In this document: piece after piece, positions 36,392-44,483 of the stretch
Position numbering within the stretch: the first letter of the stretch is position 1
How the letters are laid out: each line of letters begins with the position of its first letter
The notes under the pieces: model-generated
What the model saw: the letters and a program-made list of their open reading frames with translations, nothing else
The model's database searches: none
Told to the model about the DNA's origin: nothing
Assembly: GCF_014397115.1 (NCBI RefSeq)
Contig: NZ_CP060720.1
Location: forward strand, 1,318,001 to 1,382,000
DNA: 64,000 bases
Origin: Vagococcus carniphilus
GTDB lineage: Bacteria > Bacillota > Bacilli > Lactobacillales > Vagococcaceae
Direction: 5' to 3'
Program-made: the position numbers and the translations under genes

Positions 36392-38258
36392 GGAGTTTGT
36401 TTTTAAAAATACAATTCGTAATAAAAATTTATATATGGCTTACTTTTTTAGTACGTTAACAACAGTTATGACATTTTTTACCTTTGCTGTTTTTGCTTTC
36501 CATCCTAAATTAGGTGGAGATTTGCATGTGGCTGTTAAATCAGGCATGTTATCATCTGCTGTGATTATTTACTTATTTTCTTTTTTCTATGTTTTGTACT
36601 CAATGGATATCTTTTTACAATCCAGAAAAAAAGAATTTGGTTTACTGTTGATTCAAGGAATGTCACCTAAGCAACTAAGAAAAATGGTCTTTCAAGAAAA
36701 TACGATTATTGGTTTTTTAGCCACTTTAACTGGTATTGTAATTGGTCTATTTTTCTCACAATTAATTTTATGGTTAAGTAAGATAACGATGCATGTTGAC
36801 TTAGGTTTTTATTTCCCAGTAAAAGCAATGGGGGTTACCTTTGTTTCATTCTTATTGTTATTTATGTTCATTTCTTTCTTTATTCAGTTCAAAATTCCTA
36901 AAATGGATGTTCAAGAATTGCTTAAGAGTAATGATTTAGGAAAAGGTGAAATGAAACCTTCAACTATCAAATCAATTTTAGCGATTGTTTTAATCGGAGT
37001 TGGTTATGCAGTTGCACTTGTTGTAGAGGGTATGCAAGTTGTTATGGCAATGATTCCAGTTATTTTTGTCGTTATTCTAGGAACAAGATTTTTATTTAAT
37101 CAATTAAGTGTTTATGTCGTTAACTTTTTAAGAAAGAATCAAAATCGTTTTTGGAAAAAAACGAATATGTTAGTATTTTCAGATTTAGCCTTTCGAATGA
37201 AAGATAATGCCCGTTCATTCTTCTTAGTAGCCGTTATTACAACTGTTGCATTCTCAGCAATTGGAACGCTGACAGGCTTTAAAGAAATGACACTAAAAGG
37301 TGTTAATTCTGAAGCTTACGACTTTTCTCTTCGTGTGGATCAAGAAGATCAAACACAAGGTGAAAAAGAATTACAAGCAATTCGTCAATCATTTAAGGAT
37401 AATAAAGTTGAAGCAGAAGAATTTAAAATACTGCCAGTTGATGTGACGAGCGAAGATGGAACAGGTATCGGTTCAAAGATCATTGATGACAAACAATACA
37501 ATGAATTAGCTAAGAAATTAGATTTAGAAGAAATAACTTTAGAAAATAATCAAGTTGTATTACTAAATGATTTGAGTATTCCGGATATGGGAACGGGAGA
37601 ATTAGACAATCAACCAAAAACATTTAAAACAAGTGATGGAGAAGATTACGCTGTAAAAAAACTAGATGTTAAACAAAAACCTTGGTCAACTTTTGAAAAT
37701 GTTTATGTCGTTTCTAGTAATGTTTATGAAGGTTATAGTCAAAAAAATAAACCAGTTGCTACATATGGCTGGTTAGTTTCAGAAGGTTCTTTTGATCAGC
37801 AAAAAGCAGTTGGAAAAAAACTTGAAGAATATCCAAATGTTATGGCAAAAGCAAGTATGATTCAAAGTATCACAGATGGCTACGCTCCAATTCTATTTAT
37901 CGGGTTCTTTATCGGAATTGTGTTCTTTGTTTCTGCAGGAAGTTTCTTATACTTTAGACTGTATAGTGATATGGAAGTTGACGTTGAGAAATTTAGAATG
38001 GTTCATAAACTTGGATTTAGTAAAAATGAAATGAAAAAAGTAGTCTATCAACAAGTGGGGATTTTATTCTTTACGCCAATTATCGTTTCATGTATTCACG
38101 GAGCAGTTGCTCTAACAGCAATGTATGCTTTATTTGGACAAGGTTTACAGATTACAGCAATTTATGTGTTAGGTATTTTTATTCTGATTCAAATTGCTTA
38201 CTATTTAATTGCTAGAGTTTTCTATTTTAGAAAATTATATCGTTCAGTTATTTCCTAA
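36381..38258 (+). CDS. ABC transporter permease, BceB/FtsX-like
   Basis: A 625-residue membrane protein starting at ATG 36381, overlapping the ATPase stop by eleven bases. The layout is that of BceB permeases: four helices at the N-terminus, two around 190-230, two more near 275-295, a large external domain of about 190 residues (about 300-500), then three C-terminal helices. FtsX-type cores are visible at both ends. In BceAB systems the external domain recognises the antimicrobial peptide. Ligand unknown; the missing neighbouring sensor kinase suggests regulation from elsewhere. Confidence 0.85.
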   Translation: MRFKEFVFKNTIRNKNLYMAYFFSTLTTVMTFFTFAVFAFHPKLGGDLHVAVKSGMLSSAVIIYLFSFFYVLYSMDIFLQSRKKEFGLLLIQGMSPKQLRKMVFQENTIIGFLATLTGIVIGLFFSQLILWLSKITMHVDLGFYFPVKAMGVTFVSFLLLFMFISFFIQFKIPKMDVQELLKSNDLGKGEMKPSTIKSILAIVLIGVGYAVALVVEGMQVVMAMIPVIFVVILGTRFLFNQLSVYVVNFLRKNQNRFWKKTNMLVFSDLAFRMKDNARSFFLVAVITTVAFSAIGTLTGFKEMTLKGVNSEAYDFSLRVDQEDQTQGEKELQAIRQSFKDNKVEAEEFKILPVDVTSEDGTGIGSKIIDDKQYNELAKKLDLEEITLENNQVVLLNDLSIPDMGTGELDNQPKTFKTSDGEDYAVKKLDVKQKPWSTFENVYVVSSNVYEGYSQKNKPVATYGWLVSEGSFDQQKAVGKKLEEYPNVMAKASMIQSITDGYAPILFIGFFIGIVFFVSAGSFLYFRLYSDMEVDVEKFRMVHKLGFSKNEMKKVVYQQVGILFFTPIIVSCIHGAVALTAMYALFGQGLQITAIYVLGIFILIQIAYYLIARVFYFRKLYRSVIS

Positions 38259-38265
38259 ACAATTC

Positions 38266-38304
38266 AAAAACATCTTTTCTAAATCGCTAGAAAAGATGTT
38301 TTTT
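38266..38304 (+). terminator. Rho-independent terminator after the permease
   Basis: AAAACATCTTTTCTA pairs with TAGAAAAGATGTTTT over 15 bp, six-base loop, then T. Confidence 0.92.
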
Positions 38305-38306
38305 GT

Positions 38307-38312
38307 TATAAT
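38307..38312 (+). promoter_or_regulatory. -10 box of the yjbR-like gene
   Basis: TATAAT 24 bases before the start codon and directly after the preceding terminator's T tract (the -35 region overlaps the terminator stem). Confidence 0.5.
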
Positions 38313-38335
38313 TTAAAAGAAAAGGGGTGTGACTC

Positions 38336-38710
38336 ATGATTAAAGAAAGAATGGATATACTAATTGAATATGGTAATGAACTGCCTCATGCTAAAGTTTA
38401 TTACCGAGAGGATTGGGATACTTATTATTTTGATTTATTAGGAAAACAATTTGGACTTATGTCAAAAGAAGCGACACCTGATGCTTTTATTACATTAAAA
38501 GGAAAACCAGAAGTCAATGAAACACTAAGAGAGACTTATAAAGATGTTGTTCCTGGTTATTATGCCAATAAAAAGCATTGGAATTCTATTAAATTAGAAA
38601 CAACAGAAATAACAGATGAAGAGTTGAAACGGATGATTTTAAACTCTTATGAATTAGTTTGGGCTAATTTACCTGCTAAAATCAGAAAAGAGATGAAACT
38701 AAATCAATAG
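38336..38710 (+). CDS. MmcQ/YjbR family protein
   Basis: A 124-residue protein of the MmcQ/YjbR group, which has a CyaY-like fold and is sometimes described as DNA-binding. Characteristic segments are YYFDLLGKQFGLM, ITLKGKPEVNETLRE and VVPGYYANKKHWNSIKL. A TATAAT at 38307-38312 and AAGGGG before the ATG provide expression signals. Biological role is unknown. The gene end forms part of a terminator shared with proC. Confidence 0.8.
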   Translation: MIKERMDILIEYGNELPHAKVYYREDWDTYYFDLLGKQFGLMSKEATPDAFITLKGKPEVNETLRETYKDVVPGYYANKKHWNSIKLETTEITDEELKRMILNSYELVWANLPAKIRKEMKLNQ

Positions 38711-38726
38711 TCTCATCTCTTTTTTT
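38689..38726. terminator. Bidirectional terminator between yjbR-like gene and proC
   Basis: AAAAGAGATGA pairs with TCATCTCTTTT; the left arm lies inside the last codons of the yjbR-like gene. Confidence 0.8.
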
Positions 38727-39507
38727 AGCTTTTCATAATGGTATCAATCGCATTAATGGTTGCATATCTAAAGCCTTCTTTTTCAAGTGCTGTAACGCCC
38801 TTAATTGTAGTGCCACCAGGAGAGGTAACTCCGTCTTTTAGTTCACCAGGATGTTTTCCAGTTTTCAATAAAAGATTAGCCGAACTACTAACCATTTTAG
38901 CTGCTACTTGATAGGCCATATCTCGGTCCATTCCATTTAATACAGCCCCATCAGCTAAACTTTCCATAAAAACATCGACAAAAGCAGGGCCACAGCCTGC
39001 TAAAGTACCAAAAATACCAATTTTATCTTCAGAAATTTCAACCAAGTCACCTAGCAAATCAAAACTAAATTGAATGGTTTCTTTAGCTTTTTTATCTATA
39101 TTTTCAGCAAAAACAATTCCGGTCATTCCCTCATTAATTTGAACAGGTGTATTTGGAATAGCTTGTGCTAGAGGATAGTTATCTCCCATTATCTCTTGCA
39201 TTTCTTTAACTGAAACACCTGCTGAAACAGAAACAATTGGAATAGAAGAAGTTTCTACCAAACCTTTTAATTCATTTAAAATAGGAAGAATTAAAGGTGT
39301 ATTAACTGCTAAGAAAATAATATCCATTTGTTTAAAGTCACTTGTTTCCGATGTTAATTGAAAGCCTAATTCTTTTTGAAGAGATTGAGCAGTACCTCTT
39401 CGTCCACCGCGGACTAAAAGGTTTGAAGGTTCAATTTTTTCAGACTTAATCCAGCCTTTAATCATTGCGCCACCCATATGTCCAGCACCAAAAATACCAA
39501 TTTTCAT
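38725..39507 (-). CDS. proC: Pyrroline-5-carboxylate reductase
   Basis: A 260-residue enzyme that makes proline by NAD(P)H reduction of pyrroline-5-carboxylate. N-terminal Rossmann motif IGIFGAGHMGGAMIKGW; the C-terminal dimerisation/catalytic signature is read as HPGELKDGVTSPGGTTIKGVTALE. GGAGGAAG precedes the ATG at 39507. No proA/proB nearby. Slightly shorter than the 270-residue average but all motifs are present. Confidence 0.93.
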   Translation of the reverse strand: MKIGIFGAGHMGGAMIKGWIKSEKIEPSNLLVRGGRRGTAQSLQKELGFQLTSETSDFKQMDIIFLAVNTPLILPILNELKGLVETSSIPIVSVSAGVSVKEMQEIMGDNYPLAQAIPNTPVQINEGMTGIVFAENIDKKAKETIQFSFDLLGDLVEISEDKIGIFGTLAGCGPAFVDVFMESLADGAVLNGMDRDMAYQVAAKMVSSSANLLLKTGKHPGELKDGVTSPGGTTIKGVTALEKEGFRYATINAIDTIMKS

Positions 39508-39647
39508 TCTACTTCCTCCTTAACTTGTTATTCTTAGTCTATTATAAAAGATACGTTAAGATAAAAACAACTATTTTTCATATGGTAAAAACGTTTTATT
39601 TTCGGTATACTGATTTAAATTATGTTTCTTTTTATTGGAGGGAAAAA

Positions 39648-40373
39648 ATGAAATTAGTGATTGATCATCTTGAAAAAGAATTTAAGGGTAAACAAGTAAT
39701 AAAGGATGCTTCTTTTGAATTTCAAAAGGGGAGAATATATGGTTTGTTAGGAAGAAATGGTGCTGGGAAAACCACACTTTTTAATTGTATTTCAAAAGAT
39801 TTATCTTATGAAAATGGTTCTATTTTACTAGAAAAAGAAGATAAATTAGAAGATTACAAAGAGACAGATATAGGTTTAGTCCATGCAACTCCTAATGTAC
39901 CAGACTTTATGACAGGTTATGAATTTATCAAATTTTTTATTGATATGAACCAACATCAAATGAAAAATATTCGTACACCTGATGCTTATTTAGCAAAAGT
40001 TGGAATAAAAAAAGAAGACCGCCATCGTTTGATGAAAGAGTACTCTCATGGGATGAGAAACAAGGTTCAAATGATAGCGACTATGATGATTCAACCACCT
40101 ATTTTATTATTAGATGAACCACTCACTTCTTTTGATGTGGTTGCAGCACACGAGGTTAAAGAATTGATTCTTTCGATGAAGTCAGAATCTGTCGTTATTT
40201 TTTCTACTCATATTTTACAATTGGCTCAAGATTTATGTGATGAAATTGTTCTGTTACATAATGGTGAGCTAAAAGGAATTCCTGCAAGTCGTATTCATGA
40301 TGCTGATTTTGAAAGTGAAATTGTAAGACTACTTTCAGATGAAGATGGTGGTAGTGAAGATGACAGAAATTAA
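39648..40373 (+). CDS. ABC transporter ATPase
   Basis: A 241-residue ATPase starting at the ATG 39648 behind TGGAGGG; the 61 codons upstream in this frame are AT-rich noise. Walker A GRNGAGKTTLFN, signature SHGMRNKVQM (an ABC signature without the usual second Gly) and Walker B ILLLDEPLTSFD are present. It overlaps the following membrane protein by 14 bases, so the two form an exporter of the ABC-2 style. Substrate unknown; similar pairs are found in Firmicutes with no assigned function. Confidence 0.82.
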   Translation: MKLVIDHLEKEFKGKQVIKDASFEFQKGRIYGLLGRNGAGKTTLFNCISKDLSYENGSILLEKEDKLEDYKETDIGLVHATPNVPDFMTGYEFIKFFIDMNQHQMKNIRTPDAYLAKVGIKKEDRHRLMKEYSHGMRNKVQMIATMMIQPPILLLDEPLTSFDVVAAHEVKELILSMKSESVVIFSTHILQLAQDLCDEIVLLHNGELKGIPASRIHDADFESEIVRLLSDEDGGSEDDRN

Positions 40374-41988
40374 GCAGTTATTTTATTTTAATTGGAAATA
40401 TCGAAATTATAAAGCAAGTACGTTTATTAATGGCTTATTCTATTTTCTAGGAAGAATTCCGTTCATTGGTAAAATAGTACCAACAACTATGCTTTACCGA
40501 GAATACGGACTAAAAAAAGGATTTACCGCTATTAAATTACTTTTTTCATTAGCACTTTCTTTTTTACTTCACGGAATCCCATTTATCATTAGTTTTTTTA
40601 TTAGTAAAGGTTTAAGTGATGTGGTTGGTAGTCCTATTACTATTTTTTTTGTGTGGTTATTTTTATTTAATTTGATTGGTTCTTGTTTAGGGGAATTATT
40701 TTTAAGTTTAGAAAAACAAGAAATTCAATTTATTATTAACTTTCGAGTTTCTAAGGAAGATTATATTAAAAGAAAAACAATTCTAGGGACGGTTGAAGGG
40801 GTTATTTTTTCTCTTCCTGGGTTGGTGATTGTTGGTCTCATTGAGAAAAATATCTTATTATATTTACTAATAGGTATCTTTTCATTAATATCTTACTCTC
40901 TTTTATGGTCAGTTGTTAATTTACATTTAACCTTAATTAAAAGAAGATTATTAGCCAAATTGGCTGTTTGTTTACTAGTCGCCGGTTTAGAAGTTGGTTT
41001 AATTTATCTATTGATTCAATCTAACGGTTTATTTGCGTTTCAAGAAAAATTTGTGAGCTGGGCTAGTGCCTTTATCTTTTTAATCATATGTTTACCATTT
41101 TTTTATTTATATGTTAGGTTTAATCAATTTGATGCTTTTTCAAGACAAATGTTTGCTTCTTCAGAAATAATGATTAATTATTCAGAGAAAAACACAAAAG
41201 ATCAAGAGTATTATCTAGGCGAAGGTAAAAAGATGAAATTAGAGAAGGAAACAAATGAAACAGATTTGTCTTCATTGAAGGGTAGTAAATATATTAATGC
41301 ACTACTTTTCAGTCGTTTCAAAACAAGCCTAAGAAAGCAGCTAATCTATCGAATTATTGGGATAACTGTTATTATGTTGCTGATTAGTTTAACATTTAGA
41401 TTCATTCCGATGTCTATTAGTGAAGCTAAATTCGAAAAAATCGTTTATAACTTTTTACCAATTATGTTCTTTATTCTTTATATTTTATCTTTTGGTAAAA
41501 AGGTGGTGCAAACTATCTTTGTTAATTGTGATTCATCTATGTTAGCTTACCCGTTTTATAGAGAGTCAAAAGCAATTGTTAGAGGTTTCTTTTATCGTTT
41601 CTTAAAAATATTTTATTACAATGGGATTATCAGTTTAACGATTTATTTGGGTCTTCTTTTCTTTAATGTATTAAATCATCAGATTTTAAGTACCGATTTA
41701 TTGTTACTTTTCTTATTTGTCATGATAAGTTTAACCATTTTATTCTCATTTCATGAATTATTTATTTATTATATTTTACAACCCTTTACCAGTGATTTTC
41801 AGGTGAAAAATCCTGTCTACAAATTAGTTGATGGCGTCTTTTACGGAATCGCTTATATGAGTTTACAAATAAAGACTGCAGGTGTCTTGTATGCGTTACT
41901 TGTTTCAGGCATTTCAATTGTCTACTTTATTATTGGATTAATCGTGATTGTAAAATTTGCTCCAAGAACATTCAAATTAAAAAATTAG
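40360..41988 (+). CDS. ABC transporter permease, unknown substrate
   Basis: A 542-residue polytopic protein with about twelve hydrophobic helices in two halves (about 60-260 and 325-540), separated by a charged cytoplasmic loop near residues 275-310. The start is ATG 40360 (MTEIKQLFYFNWKYRNYK), overlapping the ATPase stop. The aromatic, Lys-rich N-terminus and paired halves resemble large ABC-2-like exporter subunits. I do not recognise a named family and infer the role from the coupled ATPase. Confidence 0.7.
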   Translation: MTEIKQLFYFNWKYRNYKASTFINGLFYFLGRIPFIGKIVPTTMLYREYGLKKGFTAIKLLFSLALSFLLHGIPFIISFFISKGLSDVVGSPITIFFVWLFLFNLIGSCLGELFLSLEKQEIQFIINFRVSKEDYIKRKTILGTVEGVIFSLPGLVIVGLIEKNILLYLLIGIFSLISYSLLWSVVNLHLTLIKRRLLAKLAVCLLVAGLEVGLIYLLIQSNGLFAFQEKFVSWASAFIFLIICLPFFYLYVRFNQFDAFSRQMFASSEIMINYSEKNTKDQEYYLGEGKKMKLEKETNETDLSSLKGSKYINALLFSRFKTSLRKQLIYRIIGITVIMLLISLTFRFIPMSISEAKFEKIVYNFLPIMFFILYILSFGKKVVQTIFVNCDSSMLAYPFYRESKAIVRGFFYRFLKIFYYNGIISLTIYLGLLFFNVLNHQILSTDLLLLFLFVMISLTILFSFHELFIYYILQPFTSDFQVKNPVYKLVDGVFYGIAYMSLQIKTAGVLYALLVSGISIVYFIIGLIVIVKFAPRTFKLKN

Positions 41989-42051
41989 TGAATGAGACTT
42001 GATAATTAATTAAAATAGTGTTTAAATGTTAGTAAGATTTAAATAATTAGA

Positions 42052-42281
42052 TTGATGCGAAAGACACCGATTATTAATTACTATTTTTAGGGAGGAAAAT
42101 CTTGACTGAAAGTTTTCCAATAAGTGTAATAATTGACCACTTTCAAGAGTTCAGTTGAAACTGAGCCGGTCGTACCGTTATCACGATAGAGAAGATAGTT
42201 TATTAAACTATCCAAAATTTAGGTGGAACCACGATAATTCGTCCTATTAGGCTTATACAGGCCTAGTAGGGCTTTTTTTTA
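42052..42281 (+). promoter_or_regulatory. T-box riboswitch controlling thrS
   Basis: The T-box element AGGTGGAACCACGA (42221-42234) is followed by a terminator CCTATTAGGC/GGCCTAGTAGG (42244-42272) and T8. TGGA pairs with a tRNA acceptor end whose discriminator is U, as expected for tRNA-Thr. Upstream lie stem-I-like pairings (GGAAAA with TTTTCC). The codon ACC at 42136-42138 is the best threonine specifier candidate. Uncharged tRNA-Thr would favour the antiterminator and switch thrS on. Confidence 0.9.
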
Positions 42282-42282
42282 T
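42244..42282 (+). terminator. T-box terminator
   Basis: CCTATTAGGC and GGCCTAGTAGG form the stem, followed by GCTTTTTTTT; the competing antiterminator uses the T-box bases just before it. Confidence 0.85.
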
Positions 42283-42305
42283 TAATTTTTATAGGAGGAG
42301 ATTTA

Positions 42306-44255
42306 ATGTCAGTTATTAAAATTACATTCCCAGATGGCGCAGTAAAGGAATTTGAGGCAAAAACAACTACTTTTGAAATTGCTGAAAGTATCAGTAAAAG
42401 CTTATCTAAAAAAGCTCTTGCGGGTAAATTCAATGGAGAAGTAATTGACCTTAATCGTGAAATTGAGGAAGATGGTTCGTTAGAAATCATCACACCAGGC
42501 CACGATGATGCACTACAAATTTTACGTCATTCAACTGCTCACTTAATGGCTAATGCTCTAAGACGCTTATACCCAGATATTCATTTTGGTGTAGGACCTG
42601 CCATTGATAACGGCTTTTACTATGACACAGATAATGGTGAAGCGGCTGTGTCAGAAGAAGATTTACCAAGAATCGAAGAAGAGATGATGAAGATTGTTAA
42701 AGAAAACAATCCAATCGTTCGTAAAGAAGTTTCAAGAGAAGAAGCTTTAGAAATCTTTAAGGGTGATCCTTACAAAGAAGAATTAATCAATGACTTACCA
42801 GCTGATGAAGTGATTACTGTTTATGACCAAGGTGACTTTGTTGACTTATGTCGCGGAGTTCATGTTCCTTCAACAGGTCGTATTCAAGTCTTTAAATTAC
42901 TTTCAGTAGCAGGTGCTTACTGGAGAGGTAATTCAAACAATAAAATGATGCAACGTGTTTACGGTACAGCGTTCTTCGATAAAAAAGAATTAAAAGACTA
43001 TCTAAAAATGCGTGAAGAAGCTAAAGAGCGTGATCATCGTAAATTAGGTAAAGAATTAGATTTATTTATGGTTAATCCAGATGTTGGGTCAGGTCTTCCA
43101 TTCTGGTTACCAAAAGGTGCAACTATTCGTCGCGTAATAGAGCGTTACATTGTAGATAAAGAAATTAGTTTAGGTTATCAACATGTCTACACTCCAATTA
43201 TGGCAGATGTTGAATTGTATAAAACATCAGGTCACTGGGATCATTACCATGAAGATATGTTCCCTCCAATGGATATGGGAGATGGCGAAATGTTAGTACT
43301 TCGTCCAATGAACTGTCCTCACCATATGATGGTTTATAAAAACGATATCCATAGTTACCGTGAGTTACCAATTCGTATTGCAGAACTTGGCCAAATGCAC
43401 CGTTATGAAAAATCAGGTGCTTTATCAGGATTAGCTCGTGTACGTGAGATGACTTTAAACGATGGTCATACATTTGTTAGACCAGATCAAATTAAAGATG
43501 AATTCATGCGTACATTGAAATTAATGGTAGATGTTTACGAAGACTTTAATATTGATGATTATCGTTTACGTTTAAGTTTACGTGATCCAAAAAATACTGA
43601 AAAATACTTTGATGATGATGAAATGTGGGAAAAAGCAGAAGCAACTCTAAGAGAAGCTTTAAATGAAGCGGGTGTAGAGTACTTTGAAGCTGAAGGAGAA
43701 GCAGCCTTCTACGGACCTAAGATGGATGTTCAAATTAAAACTGCCTTAGGTACTGAAGAAACTCTTTCTACTATTCAATTAGACTTCTTATTACCAGAAC
43801 GTTTTGACTTAACTTACGTGGGTGAAGACGGAGAAAACACACATCGTCCAGTTGTTATTCACCGTGGTATTGTATCAACTATGGAACGTTTTGTTGCTCA
43901 TTTAACTGAAGTTCATAAAGGAGCTTTCCCAACTTGGTTAGCACCAGTCCAAGGAACTATTATTCCAGTTAATTTAGATATGCATAGTGATTACGCATTC
44001 GAAATTAAGGAAAAATTAGAGATGCAAGGATTACGTTTTGACGTAGATACTCGTAATGAAAAAATGGGTTACAAGATTCGTGAATCTCAAACTCAAAAAG
44101 TTCCTTATCAAATAGTAGTTGGAGATAAAGAACTTGATTCAGGTGAAGTAAATATTCGTCGCTACGGAAGTAAAGATACAAGTACAATGAATGTTGACAT
44201 GTTTGTTGAGTCAGTCGTAGCTGATGTGAAAAATTATAGTCGTCAATCTAATTAA
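42306..44255 (+). CDS. thrS: Threonyl-tRNA synthetase
   Basis: A 649-residue class II synthetase. N-terminal TGS domain ([16 protein letters not shown]), editing/SAD domain with [14 protein letters not shown] and the [12 protein letters not shown] zinc-site segment, catalytic core with [13 protein letters not shown], motif 2 [13 protein letters not shown], motif 3 [17 protein letters not shown], and the C-terminal anticodon-binding domain (from about 545). AGGAGG lies six bases before the ATG. Controlled by the T-box immediately upstream. Ends before a terminator. Confidence 0.97.
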   Translation: MSVIKITFPDGAVKEFEAKTTTFEIAESISKSLSKKALAGKFNGEVIDLNREIEEDGSLEIITPGHDDALQILRHSTAHLMANALRRLYPDIHFGVGPAIDNGFYYDTDNGEAAVSEEDLPRIEEEMMKIVKENNPIVRKEVSREEALEIFKGDPYKEELINDLPADEVITVYDQGDFVDLCRGVHVPSTGRIQVFKLLSVAGAYWRGNSNNKMMQRVYGTAFFDKKELKDYLKMREEAKERDHRKLGKELDLFMVNPDVGSGLPFWLPKGATIRRVIERYIVDKEISLGYQHVYTPIMADVELYKTSGHWDHYHEDMFPPMDMGDGEMLVLRPMNCPHHMMVYKNDIHSYRELPIRIAELGQMHRYEKSGALSGLARVREMTLNDGHTFVRPDQIKDEFMRTLKLMVDVYEDFNIDDYRLRLSLRDPKNTEKYFDDDEMWEKAEATLREALNEAGVEYFEAEGEAAFYGPKMDVQIKTALGTEETLSTIQLDFLLPERFDLTYVGEDGENTHRPVVIHRGIVSTMERFVAHLTEVHKGAFPTWLAPVQGTIIPVNLDMHSDYAFEIKEKLEMQGLRFDVDTRNEKMGYKIRESQTQKVPYQIVVGDKELDSGEVNIRRYGSKDTSTMNVDMFVESVVADVKNYSRQSN

Positions 44256-44261
44256 TGAGAG

Positions 44262-44293
44262 AAAACCTTTAGCGAAAGCTATTGGTTTTTTTG
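44262..44293 (+). terminator. Rho-independent terminator after thrS
   Basis: AAAACCTTTAGC pairs with GCTATTGGTTTT around a GAAA loop, followed by T. Confidence 0.85.
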
Positions 44294-44439
44294 TTTAAGG
44301 AAGCCATAAAAAAATGTGAAAAGAAGATGAATATCATTGAAAAAGCAATAGATCCATGAGATACTCAATACTGGGTTTTTTAAAACTAAAATTTTTATAA
44401 ATATTATTAAAATAACTAAAAAAATGAAAAATTAACCAG

Positions 44440-44445
44440 TATAAT
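44440..44445 (+). promoter_or_regulatory. -10 box of pbpB
   Basis: TATAAT 39 bases before the start codon in an AT-rich leader; no clear -35. Confidence 0.45.
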
Positions 44446-44483
44446 ATAGATTAATTGCAGAATTGAAAGGATTTTTTACTTAG

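Noticed and set aside
43198-43473. Reverse-strand reading of 91 residues inside thrS
   Set aside because: It is a shadow of the highly conserved thrS frame, with no ribosome site.
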